Shown: positions 10,031-22,639, numbered from the stretch's first letter. The stretch: 64,000 bases of DNA from Bemisia tabaci (GCF_918797505.1 NC_092799.1:15090295-15154294), one strand, 5' to 3'. Notes: generated from the letters alone by a model not told the origin. Program-made: numbers and translations.

Positions 10031-10770
10031 GTGAATGTTTTGTACCTCACCAACGGTGATTGGAAAATGTGGAACTGCGGAAGCGCTGGAGTATAATCAG
10101 CGGCAAATGTGATCTTCTGCCATCATTTCGAAACGATATTCTTGAGGGGGCTCTGAGCAACTATTACACCACCAAAGTATTGCACAGTATCAGCTGCAAA
10201 TGAAGGCGCTTCGACGTTCATAAATTGACTGATATCGGTTACTTCTATTTAGAGTCCTGCTGAACCTAAGATGTGCGGCTCGTGTACGATCGACTTTTGT
10301 GAAACTTGGCACCAGATTGTTTTTTTGACGAGAAACTAGAATTTCAACTCAAATTTTCAAAATTCAAAAGTACAAGACGGTGGGTGTGGCCAAAAATGCC
10401 ATCTCTGTTCGATCGATATCTGTGGAAATCGGTGTCAGGTGGTATCTTCTTTGACGTAAAATTCGAAATTCTTGTATAATTTTCGAAATTAGAAAATCGT
10501 AAAAGGCGGAAATGGCCAAAAATGCTATTTTGGCGACTTTGGAAGCGTCCGAACATGCAATCGAAATATCTGTTCTTTTTTTGTGATGTGCCAAAATCTA
10601 GGAGCTCTCAGGCAATTTTGTACTTGAAACTACTTGTCTATTTATTCATGTATGTATTTTTTTATTCCTTTCTCGGAGGAACATAATCAAAGTTAATCAT
10701 GTTTACATCATAGATGTTAAAGCGCAAAAACGAGTAGATGGTAAAACTGATAGTCACTTAGTATGTTTCG

Positions 10771-11025
10771 GCACTTCGTCGACTCTTCGGGATCGTTTGC
10801 TTCAAGGGCTAATTATTTCGGATCCGTCTTCGTTCCTTCGAAGGTTTCGACTCAAAGGTACTTCTTTTCCCCTTTTTGAGGAAAGTATACATATTGACTC
10901 GAATGAAGAATTAAAATTATATTTTTCGTTTTATCCCGGAAAAATCATGCCAGATTTTAAAGTGCTCGTATTTGTCTACCTATACAAAGAAGGCAGTCAA
11001 AAAGTTACAACGTCGCAAATGGAAG
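10771..11025 (+). repeat. Diverged direct repeat T2
   Basis: Partner of T1, about 1 kb downstream and in the same orientation. A 77-codon frame here (10797-11030) is not preserved in T1, so it is unlikely to be coding. Confidence 0.5.
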
Positions 11026-11149
11026 TATGATAACAAACATAGATAGATAGTACTTTAAAAACTATTGAAATCAATGTATTAAAAAACGGGCCAATTTGAC
11101 CCGACTTTCAGACTTGCGAGTCTTGCACATTTAAGGGTTAACATTGTTC

Positions 11150-11369
11150 GACAAAATCTAGCTAAGCGAGCTGTCTAGGATTTTTTTTGTGACGAAATTT
11201 ACGCATATATGTCCTTGAAATCGTCAGATAGTTTAGATTAAATCGCCAAAAAAATAGTCTAGAAAATTTGAAGAAAAATACGTACAACTTCCCCAATAAA
11301 TATTTATTTTATCAGAGGAAATTTGGCAACGTCTGAGGGTTCATACGGCGTTTTTCCTTAGCGCAGCAG
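11150..11369 (+). mobile_element. MITE B6, decayed
   Basis: The right half is clear (GAGGAAATTTGGCAACGTC to CCTTAGCGCAGCAG). The left end is degraded beyond a sure boundary. Confidence 0.6.
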
Positions 11370-11883
11370 TATTCTTTGCCCTCACCACGTCTTGGCACTC
11401 TTCGGAGGGAAGCTCAATAAGCAGAGAGGAGGGTAAAATTAAACCGGATGCTATTTTTAAGGGAGAAAAGCTCCGCGAGCTATTCCGAACTGCCTGTGGC
11501 TTCCAGTTGTAATAATAAGGCATACATTCGTCGTAAATTCGATAGGCGAGAATAATGGGCCATCCGGCAAAACCCAGGCCCCGCCGGGGGAAGAATCTCC
11601 ATCGGGCGATAAAACGGCGACGAACGAGTTTATTTTGAAGCGATAAATTCGACGAAGAAAAGTTAGTTTTTGATTCTAACGCGAAAGCCGGCCGAAAGGA
11701 AGAAAGGGCGCAGCTGGGCGAGTCTTCGCACCCCGCCCCACCCCACCCCTCCTCCCCGAGGGGCCGCCATCCCCGTAGGAAAATAAGCTACCGGAGAGAA
11801 TCAACTCCCCTGAAGTTTGCATCATAAAAGTTCTCGCCTCGTAAAATATAGGTTTGTTTTCAAAATTTCTTGACCGGGCTAGT

Positions 11884-11928
11884 GTGTGTGTGTTTGTGCG
11901 ACCGTGTTTGTGTGTGTGCGTGTGTGTT
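11884..11928. repeat. (TG)n microsatellite
   Basis: Interrupted GT/GTGC repeats over about 45 bp, just before MITE B5. Confidence 0.7.
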
Positions 11929-11963
11929 AACTCGTAGTAGCGCACAATGGAACGAGCACCACT

Positions 11964-12209
11964 CTGCCGTGCAAAGGAAAAATGAATTTTCAGGCGTTGC
12001 CAAGTTTCCTTTGATAAAATACGTATTTTCTGGTAAACTTTTGAATATTTTCCTTCCAATTTGTCAGATAATTTTGTTCATAATTTCACCTGAAGTTACT
12101 GAAAATTTCGAGGAAAAATATTTATAACTTACCTTAAAAATACACGTTTTACAAAAGGAAATTAGGCAACTCACGAATGTTCTTACGGCGTTCTTCCTTA
12201 GCACGGCAG
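11964..12209 (+). mobile_element. MITE B5
   Basis: 246 bp. Perfect 4-bp duplication CACT (11960-11963 and 12210-12213). The left end has a small deletion inside the TIR. Confidence 0.88.
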
Positions 12210-12213
12210 CACT

Positions 12214-13055
12214 AGAAGTGGTCGGACTTGGCATTCTCCATGCTCTACCGAAACTGCACATTGTGATATTTATTCTGTCGCATTATAAAGTTTAATGGAT
12301 GATTTCTGATGGAGATTTTACGAGGGTAAAAATAAAACCACTTTTTAACGTTTACGTATCGTATTGACGAGGGCACAAGCTGTTGAAATTTTCCTGTCTG
12401 GCTCCGTTCGTTGACTCGCTCCACTACTGTGCGACGCACTGAGACCGAGGGCCAAGAACTGAATTAGATTTCCGCTGATAGATTTACATGATTGCTGTTT
12501 GTGAAGAAGTAAAAAAAAATAAATAAATAAGAATAATAAAGCCAAATTTTCCGAGTGAATCTAAATATAATTTGCCTTACTGCGATTAAAAAAAAGAACA
12601 ATTAGGGGTCGTTTTTAAAATGCGCACCGCTATAGGGGCAGGGGTTTTAAGCATGCTTATACAGGTACTTTGCGAGAGGGTGACAGAGTCCAGGAGCTGT
12701 GTCTCTTTAAGGTGGTATGGAGCTCCAAGCACCAATTTTAGCGGCTCTGGTGCTTGCACTAGAGCTGCTATTCCGGACGGTCCCAGCTGGGGAGTATCAT
12801 TGGACCATGTTACATTGGAGAGACCGCGCGTTGGTTAATGGGAATCGGCGCCATTTTCGGCTATGTTCCTTGTCATGACTTTATTTTATTGCATACTGTT
12901 TTATTGTTAGCCAATGCTATGTTGTGTAGTGTATTTTTGGAATCATGGTGATACAGTCAATAATTCAAAACTTGTCTGTGCTTTAATCTCGTGATGGAAA
13001 AAATGTACTTTACGTTCAAAATTTGAAAATTTGAATTTTAAAGTTTTCGCGGTTA
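12214..13055. other. Gene-free stretch
   Basis: Unique AT-rich DNA. A GC-richer block at 12620-12850 has a 72-codon frame with no recognisable domain. Nothing else seen. Confidence 0.35.
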
Positions 13056-13087
13056 AGGAAGCTCCAACCACTGGGTTGGAGCTTCCT
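13056..13087. repeat. Perfect 14-bp stem hairpin
   Basis: AGGAAGCTCCAACC, loop ACTG, then the exact complement. GTTGGAGCTTCCT recurs at 14471-14483, so the two may be ends of a 1.4-kb element that also holds N. Confidence 0.55.
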
Positions 13088-13151
13088 AGTCATATTACTC
13101 GATATCAGCTGATAGCAAACAAAGGTTACCAAGGAAACCGTAAACGTCTAA

Positions 13152-13829
13152 TGCCGTCTGCCCACGTAGCAAATGGGAGGCGAAAATGGAAGTCATCAGT
13201 GCATCGTTGAGTGTTGACGCCCGATCCCATTTTCAGACATGTTCACACGTTTTGCTTGCAAAGAAAAAAGGCGGCAAATCAATTTTTATTATTGGACCAA
13301 TGAGTGTTCTCCAATTTGAGTTTGTAAACATCGTGGTTTCTAGGTTAGGTTTTTGGCTGTGTGATAAATGATATTATGCCGTCTTTGATTTTGTTAAAAT
13401 GACTCGATATATGTTATTTGATAAACGATTGGAGTTTTGATAAAGTAAGTTGATTTGAATTAAAAATTGTGTCCTTAAAAAATGGATGATGAGGTGATTT
13501 GGTTAACATGGGCATTTGTGGTACTTGCGGCGTATTGGGAGTTTGTATGGAAACGACGTGGCAGTAGTCCACACTTTTTACAAGAAACTATTTTGTACAA
13601 AGTTCTGTACAAATTTTACACTATTTATACAGTAATATAATACAAAAAAATTATGTACTTTATCACAACTCACATAGCTTCAAAACAAGATAGAAAATGA
13701 TGGATGCTCAGCCCCGACACATCGATGATCGCGAAATTTGCGCGGCCCGCGCAATTTTCACGTTCAACACTCACCGATGCACTGATGACTTCCATTTTCG
13801 CCTCCCATTTGCTACGTGGGCAGACGGCA
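13152..13829. mobile_element. Element N, TIR transposon of 678 bp, Harbinger-like?
   Basis: The ends are a nearly perfect inverted repeat of about 65-70 bp, beginning TGCCGTCTGCCCACGTAGCA on the left and its complement on the right, to 13829. No clear target duplication is visible. The interior has one 52-codon ORF (13482-13640). The short length and long TIRs indicate a deletion derivative of a DNA transposon. Confidence 0.6.
13482..13640 (+). CDS. 52-aa ORF inside element N
   Basis: ATG 13482 to TAA 13638-13640. It begins MDDEVIWLTWAFVVLAAYWE, followed by a basic KRR and a Tyr-rich end. The acidic start, the Ala/Leu-rich helix ending in aromatic residues and the basic patch resemble the N-terminus of PIF/Harbinger (HARBI1-type) transposases as I recall them, cut off before any catalytic residue. 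It may be a stub left by internal deletion. It could also be chance. Confidence 0.3.
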   Translation: MDDEVIWLTWAFVVLAAYWEFVWKRRGSSPHFLQETILYKVLYKFYTIYTVI

Positions 13830-14099
13830 CACAACTACCGTGGCCATCGGGGCGATTATTGAAATGACATCGACTCTATGTCGCCGCTTACGACAAGACA
13901 TATAGCCCTATCTTAACCGTGTAATATATCGCAATTCGATATTCAAAACCATTACCTACAATTTCAGATATAAAAATGCAAATTTTTTGCAGCCTCGCTA
14001 AACGACTTATCAACCATGCATTCCAAAGTTTCTTATCACAGGGCTGTGAAAATATACAATCTAATAAATACAAAATAACCAAATATCTAAAAAGACAAA

Positions 14100-15592
14100 A
14101 TTTCAGTTACAGTCAGTTTCAGTCTTATTGTTGCACAAATTAGTTATTTGACAAAAAAAGAAGATGATCACTCAATTGAAAGAAATTGGCGCCCAATCAC
14201 AACGACAAGTTAAAAAAAATACTGTGGGAGAAATTTTTTAGGATGCGGACCTCCAAAGAGCCTTCAAAATTAAAAGTATACAACAAGTGATAGTGCCATG
14301 CATTCTGCATATCAAGGGCCAATACACATTTATACACCGGCTACGTAAATCTGCTAAGTTACAAAACATGAATCGACAGTTGTCGGATTGTACATCAGTG
14401 ACAAAATGTGTCTAGGCCCTCATTCTTGACTACAACTACTGTCGCCAGAGCCGCTCTCCGACGCGAATGCGTTGGAGCTTCCTGCTTGTTTTTAAAATGT
14501 AAGATGAAAAATCGACGCGAAGTGGAAATTTTTCATTCAAAATTCATTAAAAATTGCTAATCTCGGGGGGGGGGGGGATATCAAATAGATAGCGAAAGTC
14601 AAATGACATAATTCGTCTTTTTGAGAGAGGCGAGGCTTCAAAAACGTTAAAGATACATAAATTATCGACAACCACCCAGACAGCAGTATAGGTGCACTAT
14701 ACCGTCTGCAGCAGAAATCTCGTTTTTTCAATAAAAAGAGAAAACATGTTCGTGGTTATTCAAAGAATGACAAACCCACTACAGATTTGCCTGCCTATGT
14801 TGGTGGTTTTTATAAATTTTTTCATGCAATGAAAAAATTTATAAAATGGCTTCTATTTAATTAATGTAATGTATTCGAAAAATACAACAAAGTTTAGCAA
14901 TCATTAGCCTTTGATGAGATTGAGGCCGCGAGGTTCCTAAGTGACTTGATCAAGTTTTAAGAACCGCTGTCAACTTCTGCAAGACAGATAGACGAGTTTT
15001 AATGCAAATTCTCTGTCTATAAGTTTTAACTCAATACGACTAATGGGGATGTTGAAAACTTGTGTTAGAGCTCAAAAGAACGCTAATTCACTCTTACGCG
15101 AAATTCCTGAGAGGAGGACTTGGATGATAATGCGCATTTCTGAGCTTCTCAATCAGTAAGAAAAAACTGTTCCTTGAGTGGAATTACTTAAAAATTTCGA
15201 AAAACCAATACAGCTGATAGATAAAAAGGATCAATTTTATGACGTTTATAGGGCGAGGGTGGAGATTTGGAAGTACACATTACAAATTTACACATTATAG
15301 GGGCATTAATTAAATAATTAAAAACATGAAACCTCATACTTATTAACATTTTTGCAATTTTTCAAACAATGCCAGAATTACTTCTTTTCTTCAATCCTTT
15401 TACTACAGAAGACGTGTGCCGCCCTCTGATTTGTCGGGGATGTTAAGGATTCCATGGTACAGCTTTACCCTCTCAGTTTTGAATAACAGTAAGCAATCAA
15501 AATGGCAACAGAGTTGTGGACACGATAAGGATCTGCCGATTCCGGACTTCCCAAATAAGTGAACTTATTGGATTTGGACCGCGTTTAACAGA
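14100..15592. other. Gene-free stretch
   Basis: AT-rich unique DNA. It contains a poly-G run near 14566-14577 and a hairpin (TATAAATTTTTTCATGCAAT and its complement) near 14812-14847. No coding signal. Confidence 0.35.
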
Positions 15593-15816
15593 AAAGGAAC
15601 CAAGCCACATCAGCTATTGCCAAATGTAACTGGACCATCAATTTATTTTAAAAGAGAACGTCTGTGCGGATTCTTTTGAAAATTTAAGGGACTTTTCCTC
15701 GCACCACGCAGAAAATTCACGGAAATTTTCTCAAAAGACCGCACGACGGTTTTCTTGTAAAAAATTAAATTTCCCAGTTAAATTTGGCGATAGCCGATGT
15801 GGTTTGGTTCCTTTCT
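15593..15816. repeat. Foldback W1
   Basis: The ends AAGGAACCAAGCCACATCAG and its complement (GATGTGGTTTGGTTCCTT) enclose inner arms AGCTATTGCCAAAT and ATTTGGCGATAGCC. A second, diverged copy is at about 22405-22628. Confidence 0.6.
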
Positions 15817-15969
15817 GATTATGGCGGTCCATTTAAACAACAAAAATACGAACTCATCAGAATCACGCTTGCTTACATTGATCCTTAAGATCGCCACGAG
15901 AACCCCAAAACTGATACGCCAATCAGAGCGCGGCACAGACACGGCCCTACTCTCCCTAGTAGTGTGCTC

Positions 15970-16211
15970 CAGCTCTGAGACTTCCCTTAGGAAAAACGCC
16001 GTGAGAGCCCAGACGTTGCAAGATTTCCTTCGATAAAATAAAATTTTTGATGATACACGTAAATACTTTTCCTCCTTTCCAGAACATTTCATTCGCGGTG
16101 CAATTTAAGATTTCAAGACGAAAAATTTACAAATTTTGCCAAAAATCAATCCTTCATTTAAGGTAAGTCGGAAACGTTTTAATCCTCATACAGTGTCTTT
16201 CCTCAGTACAG
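15970..16211 (+). mobile_element. MITE B7, decayed
   Basis: TTAGGAAAAACGCCGTGAG on the left, TACAGTGTCTTTCCTCAG on the right. The arms are recognisable but the outermost bases are lost. Confidence 0.5.
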
Positions 16212-16877
16212 GAATGCTGGACCTTAGCGTGGTGCGAGGTCCCTCGACGTTGTGTTGGGGGGGCGGGGGGGCACGTGGCTGGACCGGCGAGGGGACGGGG
16301 AGGAAAGGGTATGAATGATGTTCCAGGCCAACGGAGCAGTCAAGAGCTGTAGCGAGGGGGGGGGGGGGGGGGGTGGAGTGCCAGGTCATCCATTGAGACA
16401 AACATGTGAACGCTTGAAATAGAATTATTCCCGGCGAAAACAAAAGTTTGACAAATAGTTTCCTATGAAGCTTACAAATTACTTTTAAATTAGCTCACTC
16501 ATGCCCCGGTTACCGGTTTGTCGAATGCCCTACTTGCCGCCTCCACCCCCTCGCCAACCCCTCCGGCCTGGAGGATGTGTGATCATTCTATCTCGTGTTA
16601 TGAATTGGGAATGAGCCGTGTTTGAGCGCCGAATTCGGATGTGTTTGCTACGGTTCGCGTGACGTCACGGGATTGGAAAACAAACGCACACCTAACGTCG
16701 CGTCGTTTGCTTGTATGATTGCGTTCGAGAGTTACGGAATCGAATAGTTTTCGTTCTATCTGATTTCAAAACATTTTGCAAAGTCTGGAAACGAGGGCGG
16801 AATGGTTGGTTAGTAAATAGGTATATTAGAGGGTGCCTCGACGGAACAAAGTCATTTTAAGCAAGATTTATCGATTG

Positions 16878-17270
16878 ACAGCATAGAGAGGAGCATTGCG
16901 AGACCACGCCTCGCGCCAGCGCGCCTTCAATTTTGCAGACGCAACACGGACATCCATCAAGCACGAATAGTTGTATGTCTGCGCCGTCATCAACGCGCAT
17001 CCTATGCCTTGCACTATTTCCATGTTGCGTTGGTTCCGTTTGTCGTTTTTCATGGTGGTGTTTCAAAGGCGACGTGAGCAATACAGCCGAAGACTGGAAT
17101 GATGTGATTCGGCTTCGTTGTTTGAACTTTCCTCCCGAATCAGAGCGACGGCATGGAGCGGAGCATTGCGAGTTCACGCCTCGCGCCATGGCGCCTTCAA
17201 TTTTGCAGACGCAACACGGACATCCATCAAGTACGAATAGTTGTATGTCTGCGCCGTCATCAACACCCGA
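16878..17270 (+). repeat. Repeat P1 and P2, tandem
   Basis: 16878-17008 and 17147-17270 share about 125 bp, including CGCCTTCAATTTTGCAGACG and TACGAATAGTTGTATGTCTG-like blocks. The unit probably runs about 230 bp, judging from the copy at 58287. Other copies are near 24155, 32095(-), 51062(-) and 63690(-). Class unknown. A frame across the core recurs on the other strand (QLFVLDGCPCC). Confidence 0.7.
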
Positions 17271-18126
17271 TGAATTCTCTTATTTTTCATATTCGAGTAA
17301 AGTTAAGGTTAATTTTGCTCGGAATGTGCTATGGTGGAGGAAGATCAAAAATCATTTTGAAGACAAGGAAAAAAAAACGAAAATTTATCGAGGTCTCTCA
17401 AGCGCCCTAAAAATCGCACGACTAAGCATTGGTATTTTGGCGAAAGTTATGTCATGTCAGGGATTTTTTTAACGACTACTCTCAGCAATTCCAAGCTAGG
17501 TCAAATTGGCCCGACTATCTCTTCTGGAAAAGTTATATTTAGCTGATGAATAGAAGAGGTGAGAAGGCGTCAGTGTGTTACCAAAGAGGTAAAAGTTTTT
17601 TTTTTCCATTTAAGAACATAGAAATAACATTTTTTTTTAATTCTTCATTGTAAAAACAAATTACAAAAGGGGGCACCGCACATTCGCTTTACATCCTCCT
17701 AAATTCATCGCAAAGTCTTTACACTTAGTACTTAAAAACTAATCGGTCTAGAGATTTGGTCATGAAATAACATAGATAATACTTAAAAAAAAGTATCAAA
17801 ATCAATATACTTAAATACGGGCCAATCTGACCCAATTAGGAATTTTGCGTCTAAAAAAGTCTTGGGCGTCGCAAACTTAAATACGCTGCACGTGCTTCAA
17901 TCACTCTCGATGAATTTAGTAGACATTTTTACCTTGTCTTTTGAGATTAAGAGATCATTAAGTCAGTGTGTAACAATATTATGTGGTAAAAAAAAAAAAA
18001 AATTATTCTATTTCTGTTCAGTAGACTGCCTCAAATTGAAAACTCTTTGAGTATCATTGAGGAGTAGATTTTCACCTCTCCTTAAAACTTCACTGCCCCA
18101 AGGGTCCTTCACCCAACAGCGATGCA
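17271..18126. other. Gene-free stretch
   Basis: AT-rich DNA with T and A runs. No supported feature. Confidence 0.35.
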
Positions 18127-18369
18127 ACGTGCTAAGGTAGAACATCATAAATCATTTGAATGCTGCTGGATTTTAGTGCATAAAACACTAATCCGTCAAA
18201 AATTAACAAATACACCCCTTAAAATTTCCTGATACGCGAAATAGAAATGCGGATAAGATGCCCCGGAAAAAACCAGCCAAGAAAATTCTCGAGTTTTGTA
18301 GAAAATTCATATTATCAGAGGGAAATTGGCAACCTTCGAGCGTTCATAAGTCGTTTTTCCCGGTACAGA
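18127..18369 (+). mobile_element. MITE B8, decayed
   Basis: ACGTGCTAAGGTAGAAC on the left, AAATTGGCAACCTTCGAG and CATAAGTCGTTTTTCCCGG on the right. An old copy without a clear duplication. Confidence 0.55.
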
Positions 18370-19019
18370 ATGTTTCCTCGCCGCGAACTTTCGACGCGCG
18401 ATGCTGAGCACTGATTTCCCTTCGCGGAAAAGACTCATTGAATTATTCATATCGCTCGCGGAGTCCGTGTCGGCGAGTCGTATCCGAGCGCCGAACACCA
18501 CCAACCACCAACCACCCCCGAACGACTCCACCAAAAATCGAGTATCTACCTCCGGATCCCGATGGAGTAGCGCGGTTGTGACGAACAACCACCATCCATC
18601 GCTGCAGCCGCAACGACGACGCCACGACAACAACAACAACAAGACAGATGTAATTAATACAGCCGCGACGTCGCGACGCTGAAATAACGGAGCTGTCGGA
18701 AGCGTCGGTCATGCTCTCTGACCCCGCATCGAATCGGAGGAGGGGCGGGGTGGGGAGAGGGGGGAATAAAAATTTCTGAGATTCATCTAGTGGATGCGCA
18801 GGGATGAAATAACTCCGTGACTCCGCAGGATAGCTATCCGAACAATGTAAAGGAGTCGAGCTGAAGTTGTTTCCGAGGATTCAACGTTTCCCGCGGTAAC
18901 CATCTCGGTCGGGCGATGACTTATGAAATTCGCGTTGAACAGTTTGCTTCGTCGAGCTGAATCTTCGTCGTGCGGTTTTTCGAACGCTGATTCCCGCGAC
19001 GAGGGTGGGTTTTATGACT
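18370..19019. other. GC-rich unique block
   Basis: CpG-rich 18390-18760 with a (CAA)n patch near 18629. Frames are open on both strands because of composition. No domain recognised. Confidence 0.35.
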
Positions 19020-19034
19020 AAGCTATGACTGTCT

Positions 19035-19080
19035 GACTCTAGGTCAATGGGTCCCGAGTTCGAATCCCGCTAGTGGCTTT
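19035..19080 (+). repeat. tRNA-like box B, possible SINE head relic
   Basis: GAGTTCGAATCCCGC matches the RNA polymerase III B box, with GACTCTAGGTCAATGGG upstream like a tRNA anticodon arm. The T stem does not pair well and no box A is clear. It is not a functional tRNA; a tRNA-derived SINE relic is possible. Confidence 0.3.
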
Positions 19081-19744
19081 AAATTTTCACGGAAGCGACG
19101 AGTGGTCTGCGGAAACTGATTTTACTCGGCCTTAATCCCTGGAATTTGAGAATCCTGCAGCATGGATGTGCCAACACACGCATTCCACTCTCATATGTCC
19201 ATAGATGGCTGTAGATTCCTGGACTAATGAAGGAATAGAAGCCAAATTGCTTCGCATATGTGCAATGAAACTATTTAGAATTGACGCACAGGGGGTCCAG
19301 ACCGCCGTCTGTATCAGCTTTTTCCTGGATTAATTTCGGTCGGAGACTGCGGGATAGTTAGTAAAGTGACCACAAGAAATCCACATTTTCACAGCTCCGA
19401 AATCTCCCAGCCCCCTCAAAGGGTAAAGGGGGTTTATGAATTTAAAAGTTGGGGTTCCCGTCAAAATTTCAAATTATTTTATCATGTTCAGAAAGTACCG
19501 CAAATTTTACCGCGAATCGATACCAAGAAATCCATGATCCTGTTCCTGGTCGAAATATTGACTCCTTAAGGTGGGGGAAAGAGCCCTTCTCTCAGAAATT
19601 CAATGTTGCTAAATTGACATAGCTACTTAGAAAAAAGATGTATTCCTTGGTAATAGATCCCAGGAATCCGAATTTGCCAGTTCTGAAACCCTCTGAAAAT
19701 TTGCTGCTGTGATACAGGAGGTCCGTAATTATTTAAATTTTTCA

Positions 19745-19862
19745 GGTCAAGGGCCCTCCTGGGATTTTGGCCACTCTGTATTTCTTACTAGGGGGCCCTG
19801 CCCCCTGACCGCTACGCGGCCCAACCCCGGGAGGGCGCCTCGCGGCCTCGCGCCCTATACGG
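19745..19862 (+). repeat. GC-rich repeat Q1
   Basis: Shares CCCCCTGACCGCTACGCGGC and the GGGAGGGCGC pattern with 54868-54960 on the opposite strand and a short piece near 26920. A dispersed element with short GC palindromes. Confidence 0.55.
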
Positions 19863-21502
19863 TATACGCATATGTATAGGCAAACATGTTCTTCCATTTT
19901 AATACACCATTTTGTGTTCGAGCTGCATCGATTGCAAAATTTTGTACGTAACACTCAGATTTGTAAATGATGAGGAATAGCTGGATGTACATAATTTCAC
20001 AGTCCACTCACTGGAGAAATTTCCATTTATTATGTTATTTTTAAATACTTAATTTTAAAAAAAAAATCGGATTTCGACCGTTAAGAGTTAATAATATTTG
20101 GTCCGTCCCGACGCGACGCAGCGCCTGCCTTCTCACTTTTTATCTGCTGTAATTATTAAAAGAAATTCAGCAATCAAGTAAATTGACCAATACCACAAAT
20201 CGAAACCGGTAGAATGAGGAAAAATTGAGTAAAAACCTTGAACCTTAAACCCAGAGCGATGCACCGTTCCTCAACTTTTCGAATGAGGAGCCCTTCACGA
20301 GCTTTTCCATTGTTTTATTGTTTATTCGAGTCACTCAGGTAGAATCCTACACCTTGACGTTTCTAGCAGAAACGACATATCTCTCACGCTATTACCATTG
20401 GACTTAGGTGACATGAGCTTTAAAAGCTCTACAATATTAAAAGTTCGGGGTTTCATAATTTTTTGCACATCTGCATATACTACAGATGACATACATGTAA
20501 AGATCATCCTTATCGGTCCGGCAGTTCGTCAGAAATAGTGCTTCCAAGATTTTGCTTGTAGCTGTATAATATAGATATAATATCAATTATCTTACCAGAC
20601 AATTTTGACCATAAAGTTGATGGAATCGCAAAGAATACTCACCTGCAACAAAAACAAAAATAATCAGTTGGCTATGGCTCAAATTCATTTGCAAGAATAC
20701 TGTAAATGAGATGAGTAAATGCTATATGATTTTCAGGTTATTATTTAGGTAAAAAAATTGAGGAAAAATTGGTATGATATAGGATGATTTCTGAGTCATA
20801 TGTGTCGCAACATCATCTCTTGATCGCGGAGTCTCGTAAATAAACGAACAATGTTATCAAATTTGTCAAACTGTGTAAGTCTCTATGTTCACTAAATGGG
20901 AAAACCCACAAAATTGTTTTTTCAACTTGATAGATAACAATAGGTGTCATGAAAAAAAAGATCCAGGTCGAGCTATGTGGCGGGTTTGAGAAAAAAGTGT
21001 CACGTTTCACCCATCAATTTCTTTGGAAAAATCTGGAAAATTAATTTCTGAAATCTCCGACTTGTGAATTTGTCTTGTGAATTTGTTTTTGAGACATTTT
21101 CGATAAAATAAGAACACCCTGTTACTTTCAATAAGGACCCCAGCATGTGGACACGAGACGAATTGGGAAATTGGCGGGAATTATCAGCCAATCAGAGACG
21201 ACTCGTAAAAGTAGGAGATGCCACTCGGCCCACAATTTGTATTGCGACCCTTATTTCCTCTTTGTCCCACAATGACGTCACTCGCTGTATCCTTTAAACG
21301 AAAGCCGTGAATACATTATTCAAATTCAGAAACAAAATATTTGACCTACGATGAAGGCGATTCTAAAAATAATCACCGAGCAGAAAACAAAAGACGAGGG
21401 GAGCGACGGAAAGGGTTCATTAAGTATACTCAGAACTCTTAACCACTCCTGATGACGATCTCCTTTGGGAGCCCCTTGTGCAGTTAATCAAGAGATTCGC
21501 TT
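19863..21502. other. Gene-free stretch
   Basis: AT-rich unique DNA. A minus-strand CAG|GTGAG site at about 20640 has no open exon beside it. Nothing else supported. Confidence 0.35.
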
Positions 21503-21653
21503 TAGTGCCGTGTAGTCCTTTGCGATGAATCGATGGATCTGCCATTTAAACTCATCGTAAGTATCGATTCTCAAGGTATACCTCAGAAATCGATTTTTCA
21601 CCATAGCTTCAAATGAGAAAATACGATAGTCGATTATTCACGCTTCGCCACTG
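21503..21653 (+). mobile_element. MITE A6, diverged
   Basis: TAGTGCCGTGTAGTCCTTTG to CGCCACTG. Both arms are recognisable but it carries many changes. No duplication seen. Confidence 0.7.
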
Positions 21654-21856
21654 GTACGGTTGCGATGCTAATTGTTTTATTTTTCAATTTATCTTTTCCC
21701 GCGCGCGGTGGAGAGGTTCCACGCCGGGGGCTGAAAAATCCACCCCTCCCCCTCATCCCTTAGCCGCTATGAGCGCTGCTTTAATGAATCTGTAATGTTG
21801 GGATTATTGAATTTATAATTCATCAACATTAATGGTTGTTCTCGGGGGACGACAAG

Positions 21857-22020
21857 CAGTGGCGTGGTGTACTTTGCGATCTATCGATTTATCTGCCATT
21901 TAACCTTGTGAAAAAGGATCGATAGACAGGGTGTTCCCAACGAACGCCTTAATAATCGATTCTTTACCATAGCTGCAAACGGGGAAGTAGAGATAATCGA
22001 TCATTCATGCCACGCTGCTG
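21857..22020 (+). mobile_element. MITE A7
   Basis: 164 bp. Duplication ACGACAAG (21849-21856) and ACGGCAAG (22021-22028), 7 of 8. L arm then R arm. Confidence 0.87.
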
Positions 22021-22355
22021 ACGGCAAGCAATGGCGGGAAAGGGGGGTCAATTAGGTTAGCTGAGAAATCCCCTCTGCCTGGTTGTCGATGGTACCTGGT
22101 TATTATTTTTTTGAGTTTGTGATACGATTTTCTCAATTTATTACATTGATTAATCGGTTGATGTCGGTAAGTCTATAAATTAACAAGCAAGGTCACGAGG
22201 ACTTAGAGTTTGCCTGAAGGATCTGATCAGAATTTCCCTTTGACCCAGATCAGTTTTGTAACGTACGAATAGCCTACTAAGGAAATAACTATAAGTAACG
22301 TAATTTTTTGGTATTAGGAGTGTAGCCGAGTGCTAGAAATAATGTAAACTTTTTC

Positions 22356-22387
<32 letters not shown>

Positions 22388-22404
22388 TTATAACAAACTG
22401 ACAA

Positions 22405-22628
22405 GCAGAAAGAACAGCACTCAGCAATTGTCAAATTTAATAGGAAATTCAATTTTTAAATGAAAACGGTTGTGCGGATTTTTGTGCAAATTCCACTTAA
22501 TTTTCTGCAGAGTACGAAGCAAATTCCTCAAAATTTTCAAAAAAATCCGCAAAAACTTTCTCTTTTATAACGTTAAATTACCCAATTAAATTTGGCAATA
22601 GCTGGCTTGATTCCTTTCTGCTTAATGC
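22405..22628. repeat. Foldback W2
   Basis: A diverged copy of W1: CAATTGTCAAATTTAATAGG on the left, CCAATTAAATTTGGCAATAG on the right, and GGTTGTGCGGATTTTT inside. It follows a 20+ bp poly-A run at 22361-22383. Confidence 0.5.
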
Positions 22629-22639
22629 GGTCCACATAG

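Noticed and set aside
16857..17472. Long ORFs on both strands
   Set aside because: They span the tandem P repeats and unique flanks with no domain.
18307..18712. Overlapping ORFs in the GC-rich block
   Set aside because: GC-rich composition lacks stops on both strands; low-complexity translation, no start context or splice support.
19035..19080. tRNA gene
   Set aside because: Box B is present, but the T stem, acceptor stem and box A do not form.
20630..20650. Minus-strand CAG|GTGAGT donor
   Set aside because: It is preceded directly by an acceptor-like tract and leaves no exon between.
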